Shown here in pieces: positions 6,553-9,099 of a stretch of DNA of 9,099 bases. How positions within the stretch are numbered: position 1 is the stretch's first letter; the number at the start of each line of letters is the position of its first letter. This DNA is from Actinomycetes bacterium (lineage in GTDB: Bacteria; Actinomycetota; Actinomycetes; Actinomycetales; Microbacteriaceae): positions 1 to 9,099 of the forward strand of contig JAEWKY010000022.1 in assembly GCA_023457615.1 (NCBI GenBank). Direction: 5' to 3'. Below the pieces are notes generated by a model, which was given only the letters and a program-made list of their open reading frames with translations, searched no databases and was not told where the DNA came from. The translations under genes were made by a program, and so were the position numbers.

Positions 6553-6834
6553 GTGTCCGCCCGATCGCGCAGCGTCCCGCCCGTGTGGCTCGCCGCCCTG
6601 CTCGGTGCCGTGCTCGTCGGCGTCCTCGCCGGCGACCGCTTCCTCACCTGGCTCCCGGTCGTCGCGGCGGCGGCCGTGCTGCTCACCTTCGTCATCCAGC
6701 TCTCGCTGCAGCGCAAGGAGGGGCTCGTGAACCGCATCATCGCGAGCGTCGGCGGCGTGCTCGTGATCGTCGGCGCGACGACGGTCGTGCTCGTCCTGCT
6801 GCACCCCGGTTCGCTCGCTAGGCTGCTGTCATGA
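6553..6834 (+). CDS. Small three-helix membrane protein of unknown function
   Basis: I do not recognise this 93-residue protein. It has a short basic N-terminus (SARSRS) and three hydrophobic segments: about 10-27, 31-51 (PVVAAAAVLLTFVIQL) and 63-83 (ASVGGVLVIVGATTVVLVLL), with a basic loop QRKEGLVNR (53-61) between the second and third. The positive-inside rule would put the N-terminus and this loop in the cytoplasm, but with helix two between them one assignment must give, so topology is uncertain. The GTG at 6553 was chosen because the hydrophobic frame begins there; the GGGAG next to it is too close to act as a ribosome-binding site, and TACGAT at 6541 suggests a leaderless start. The stop overlaps the next start (ATGA), so the two are probably translated in a coupled way. 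It is the first gene of a five-gene operon divergent from glnR. Confidence 0.75.
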   Translation: MSARSRSVPPVWLAALLGAVLVGVLAGDRFLTWLPVVAAAAVLLTFVIQLSLQRKEGLVNRIIASVGGVLVIVGATTVVLVLLHPGSLARLLS

Positions 6835-6941
6835 TGCTCGCCCTGGAACTGTTCTTCATCGGACTCCTGGGTCTGGCCGTCCTGGCGATCGGCTTCGTCT
6901 CGCTCGTCGTGGTCTACAACCTCTTCCGCGGCCAGCGCTAG
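6831..6941 (+). CDS. 36-aa single-helix membrane microprotein
   Basis: A very short reading frame encodes MMLALELFFIGLLGLAVL, then AIGFVSLVVVYNLFRGQR. Residues about 7-29 are a continuous hydrophobic segment, and the C-terminus FRGQR is positive, so the likely topology is N-out/C-in, a single-pass protein. There are two consecutive ATG codons (6831 and 6834); the first overlaps the upstream stop as ATGA, which points to translational coupling rather than its own ribosome-binding site. The following gene starts 8 bp after the stop. The tight fit between two genes, leaving no gap, supports that it is expressed. I do not know a named family; a helper or subunit role with the neighbouring membrane protein is only a guess. 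Confidence 0.65.
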   Translation: MMLALELFFIGLLGLAVLAIGFVSLVVVYNLFRGQR

Positions 6942-6949
6942 GTCGGCCG

Positions 6950-7561
6950 GTGTTCGAGCTCGACGCCGACCTGCCGGCCGAGATCGTCCCGCTGTCCTGG
7001 CTGCTCGGGGTCTGGGAGGGCAGCGGCGTCGTCTCCTACAAGGTCGGCGACGACGTGCGCGAGCACGAGATCGGCCAGCGCGTCGCCTTCACGCAGGACG
7101 GCGGACCCGTCGTGCAGTACGCCTGCTCGACCTGGCTCACCGACGACGGCGTCGAGGCGGAGCGCCGCCGCCCGCTGTTCTCCGAGCTCGGCTACTGGCG
7201 GCTGAGCCGTCCTCCCGGCCCGGCCGACCCCGGACCGGGGATGCTGCCGGGCATCGGCGACCCGGTGTTCACGACCGCCGAGTCGGTCGAGTCGCTGCGC
7301 AACGACGCGGGCTCCTTCGACATCGAGGCGTCGATCCTGCACGCGGGCGGCGTGAGCGAGCTCTACCTGGGCACGGTCGCCGGTCCCCGGGTCGACCTCG
7401 GCACGGACGCCGTCGTGCGGTCGGCGTCGGCGAAGGAGTACTCCGCCGCGACGCGGCTCTACGGGCTCGTCGAGGATCACCTGCTCTGGGCGTGGGACAT
7501 CGCCGCGCTCGGCCAGGACCTGCGCACGCACGCCTCCGGACGGCTCGCCCGTGTCGACTAG
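6950..7561 (+). CDS. Nitrobindin / FABP-like beta-barrel protein
   Basis: This 203-residue protein belongs to the nitrobindin-like group (DUF1794, THAP4-C type; mycobacterial relatives Rv0813c and Rv2717c), ten-stranded beta-barrels of which some bind haem b and handle nitric oxide or peroxynitrite. The family signature is visible near the N-terminus as LLGVWEGSGVVSY (18-30), a version of the G-x-W-x-G-x-G motif. Near the C-terminus THASGRLARV (193-202) places His194 where nitrobindins carry the axial haem ligand. A Pro/Gly-rich insertion at about 88-105 lies between strands. Haem binding is therefore plausible but not shown; the first motif is less perfect than in proven haem binders. The start is GTG at 6950, 8 bp after the microprotein stop, with a weak AGG 7 nt upstream. 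Its end overlaps the ygfZ start by 11 bp. The pairing with ygfZ near glnR recurs in other Actinobacteria as far as I recall. Confidence 0.82.
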   Translation: MFELDADLPAEIVPLSWLLGVWEGSGVVSYKVGDDVREHEIGQRVAFTQDGGPVVQYACSTWLTDDGVEAERRRPLFSELGYWRLSRPPGPADPGPGMLPGIGDPVFTTAESVESLRNDAGSFDIEASILHAGGVSELYLGTVAGPRVDLGTDAVVRSASAKEYSAATRLYGLVEDHLLWAWDIAALGQDLRTHASGRLARVD

Positions 7562-8606
7562 CCTCGCGACGCGCGCGGGCGCCGTGGGCGACCCGCCGCA
7601 GCACTACGGCAACCCGCTCGGCGAGCAGCGCGACCTCGCGCGGGGCGCGGCGATCGTCGACCTCTCCGATCGGGATGTCGTCACCGTCACCGGCCCCGAT
7701 CGGCTGACCTGGCTCGACTCGCTGCTGTCGCAGTCGCTCGCCCGTCTCGCGCCGGGGGAGTCGGCCGAGGCGCTGCTGCTCGACCCGAGCGGGCGCGTCG
7801 AGTACGCGGCGCGCGTCGTCGACGACGGCGAGACCGCCTGGCTGCTCATGGATGCCGGCACCGGGACGGGTCTCGCGGCCTTCCTCGACAGGATGCGATT
7901 CATGCTGCGCGTCGTGGTGGCCGACCGGTCGGCCGACTTCGCCACGATCGGCACCCTCGGCGAGCCGGTCGCCGGCGTCGTGGTCTGGCGCGACCCGTGG
8001 GCCTCCGTCGTCGCGGGCGGCCACCAGTACGCCACGGCGGCCGTGCATCCGGGCGCCGACTGGACCTACTCCGAGTCGCTCGTGCCGCGTGAGGAGACGG
8101 CGGCGCTCGCCGACCGGCCGGCGGCGGGCATCCTCGCCCTCGAGGCGCTGCGCCTCGCGGCCTGGCGTCCGCGCGCGGCGACCGAGCTCGACGCGACGAC
8201 GATCCCGCACGAGCTCGACTGGATCCGCTCCGCCGTGCATCTCGCGAAGGGCTGCTACCGCGGGCAGGAGACCGTCGCCAAGGTGCACAACCTCGGGCAT
8301 CCGCCGCGTCGCCTCGTGCTGCTGCACCTCGACGGGTCGGACAACGTGGTCGTCGCCGCGGGCGACGAGGTGCGCGCCGGCGACAAGGTCGTCGGCCGGA
8401 TCACCGCGGCGGCCGACCATCACGAGCTCGGGCCGATCGCGCTCGCCGTCGTGCGACGCACGACGGATCCCGCCGCGACGCTCACCGTCACGGGCACCGA
8501 CGGCGTCGTCAGTGCCGCACAGGAGGTCATCGTCCCTCCCGAGGCCGGAGCCGAGGCCGATGTGCCTCGTCTGCCGCGCCTCGGTGCGGTACGGCGGAAC
8601 GGGTGA
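7551..8606 (+). CDS. ygfZ: YgfZ/GcvT-like folate-binding protein, Fe-S cluster assembly factor
   Basis: YgfZ proteins are relatives of the glycine-cleavage T protein (GcvT) that bind folate and assist the assembly or repair of certain Fe-S enzymes. The 351-residue protein carries the hallmark KGCYRGQE at 233-240, with the conserved Cys235, followed by TVAKVHNLGHPPRRLVLL. The N-terminal GcvT-like fold begins with RDLARGAAIVDLSDRDVVTVTGPDRL (27-52, broken here as AIVDLSDRDVV and TVTGPDRL), and a C-terminal beta-barrel domain occupies about 250-330. The start is GTG at 7551, inside the end of the nitrobindin-like gene (11-bp overlap), with only a weak GGACGG upstream, so coupled translation is likely. 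Its stop overlaps the next start (GTGA). No truncation or missing key residue is seen. Confidence 0.92.
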   Translation: MSTSLATRAGAVGDPPQHYGNPLGEQRDLARGAAIVDLSDRDVVTVTGPDRLTWLDSLLSQSLARLAPGESAEALLLDPSGRVEYAARVVDDGETAWLLMDAGTGTGLAAFLDRMRFMLRVVVADRSADFATIGTLGEPVAGVVVWRDPWASVVAGGHQYATAAVHPGADWTYSESLVPREETAALADRPAAGILALEALRLAAWRPRAATELDATTIPHELDWIRSAVHLAKGCYRGQETVAKVHNLGHPPRRLVLLHLDGSDNVVVAAGDEVRAGDKVVGRITAAADHHELGPIALAVVRRTTDPAATLTVTGTDGVVSAAQEVIVPPEAGAEADVPRLPRLGAVRRNG

Positions 8607-9099
8607 CGCCCGACGACGGCGCGCTGCGTCGGCTCGAGCGGCGCATCGCGCTGCGGGCTCGGCTCCGCGACGGCGCTCGGCGCGTCGTGGAGTCGCTCCC
8701 CGCGATCGTGCAGATCGTCGCCGCCGTCGTGCTCGCCTACTCGATCACCCACTGGCTGCTCGGTCACGCCTACCCCGTGCTCGCGATCACCGTCACCATC
8801 ACGTCGCTCGGACTCACCCGCGACGCCCGGCCCCGGCGCGTCGCCGAGAGCCTCCTCGGCATCGTCGTCGGCGTGGCGATCGCCGAGGGGCTCGCCCTGC
8901 TCGTCGGCGCGGGGCTCTGGCAGCTCGCCGTCGTGCTGCTCGTCGTCTTCGTCGTCGGGCGCTTCGCGTCGCCCAACCCGCAGTTCGCCGTCGCCGCCGC
9001 GGTGCCGTCGGCGATCGTGCTGCTCCTCCCCGCGGCCGACGGCGCCTTCGGCCGCACGCTCGACGCGGTCATCGCGGGCGCTGTCGCCCTGCTCGTCAC
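8603..9099 (+). CDS. FUSC/ArAE-type membrane transporter (partial, 3' end outside window)
   Basis: The first 165 residues of a multi-pass membrane protein are present, and the window ends before a stop. A basic N-terminal segment (RRLERRIALRARLRDGARR, 9-27) is followed by about six hydrophobic helices: 33-53, 57-71, 83-103, 107-122, 128-143 and 152 onward. The motif RDARPRRVAESLLGIVVGV (73-91), an Arg-rich turn then a Gly-zipper helix, and the pairing of short helices resemble the N-terminal half of FUSC / aromatic-acid exporter proteins (fusaric acid resistance-like). Export of aromatic or other organic acids is the family role; the substrate here is unknown. The GTG start at 8603 overlaps the ygfZ stop by four bases (GTGA), so it is the last visible gene of the operon. 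Confidence 0.72.
   Translation, partial: MTPDDGALRRLERRIALRARLRDGARRVVESLPAIVQIVAAVVLAYSITHWLLGHAYPVLAITVTITSLGLTRDARPRRVAESLLGIVVGVAIAEGLALLVGAGLWQLAVVLLVVFVVGRFASPNPQFAVAAAVPSAIVLLLPAADGAFGRTLDAVIAGAVALLV

Noticed and set aside
6499..6804. Longer glnR start, extending the protein by about 100 residues
   Set aside because: The extension crosses the divergent promoter and the membrane-protein gene, is Asp/Glu/Arg-rich noise, and the GGAGGA ribosome-binding site fixes GTG at 6498.
7269..8423. Minus-strand open frame of 384 codons opposite the nitrobindin-like gene and ygfZ
   Set aside because: It spans two real genes on the other strand and looks like an Arg/Gly-rich shadow.
8770..9099. Minus-strand Ser/Thr-rich open frame at the right edge
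   Set aside because: It is the antisense of a hydrophobic multi-helix protein; Ser/Thr/Ala richness is what such antisense gives.
1..9099. tRNA, rRNA, CRISPR array, insertion sequence or phage elements
   Set aside because: I saw no cloverleaf, spaced repeats, transposase or integrase motifs, or terminal inverted repeats. Base composition appears even throughout.

Overview
The window looks like a chromosomal segment from a high-GC actinobacterium. The base composition is strongly GC-rich, GTG starts are frequent, and several starts look leaderless. The gene set (PstS, a Nudix/histidine-phosphatase MutT1, PPK1, a GlnR-type orphan regulator, a nitrobindin-like protein and YgfZ) is typical of Actinobacteria. 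I lean towards Microbacteriaceae, but this is an impression from the protein sequences, not a search. I see no mobile element, RNA gene, CRISPR array or tandem repeat array.

Left arm (1-4454, minus strand): a phosphate block. ppk (polyphosphate kinase) reads into mutT1 across a 13-bp gap, then comes a 162-bp regulatory gap, then pstS (periplasmic phosphate-binding lipoprotein). Both ppk and pstS are preceded by tandem 11-bp GTT-type repeats that match the actinobacterial PHO box (PhoP operator). This suggests a common phosphate-starvation response: PstS captures phosphate, PPK1 stores it as polyphosphate, and MutT1 cleans the nucleotide pool.

Middle (4450-5858): a small divergent module. A MerR-family regulator gene on the minus strand carries an in-frame TAG inside its DNA-binding domain. 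Opposite it lies a plus-strand alpha/beta hydrolase of the PHB-depolymerase/LpqC type. The short gap between them holds a MerR-style promoter: a 19-bp spacer with an inverted repeat in it, and a predicted transcription start at the hydrolase ATG.

Right arm (5815-9099): glnR (nitrogen regulator, minus strand) overlaps the hydrolase tail-to-tail by 44 bp. Divergent from glnR runs a tight plus-strand operon: a 93-aa three-helix membrane protein, a 36-aa single-helix microprotein, a nitrobindin/FABP-like beta-barrel protein, the Fe-S/folate protein YgfZ, and a FUSC/ArAE-type membrane transporter cut by the window end. Most junctions are stop/start overlaps.

Most of the window is conserved housekeeping sequence. 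The points deserving a second look are the interrupted MerR gene with its well-formed target promoter, the matched PHO boxes (one laid over the end of the MerR gene), the unannotated 36-aa membrane microprotein, and a hairpin over the pstS ribosome-binding site. I found no clear evidence of a wholly new multi-gene system.
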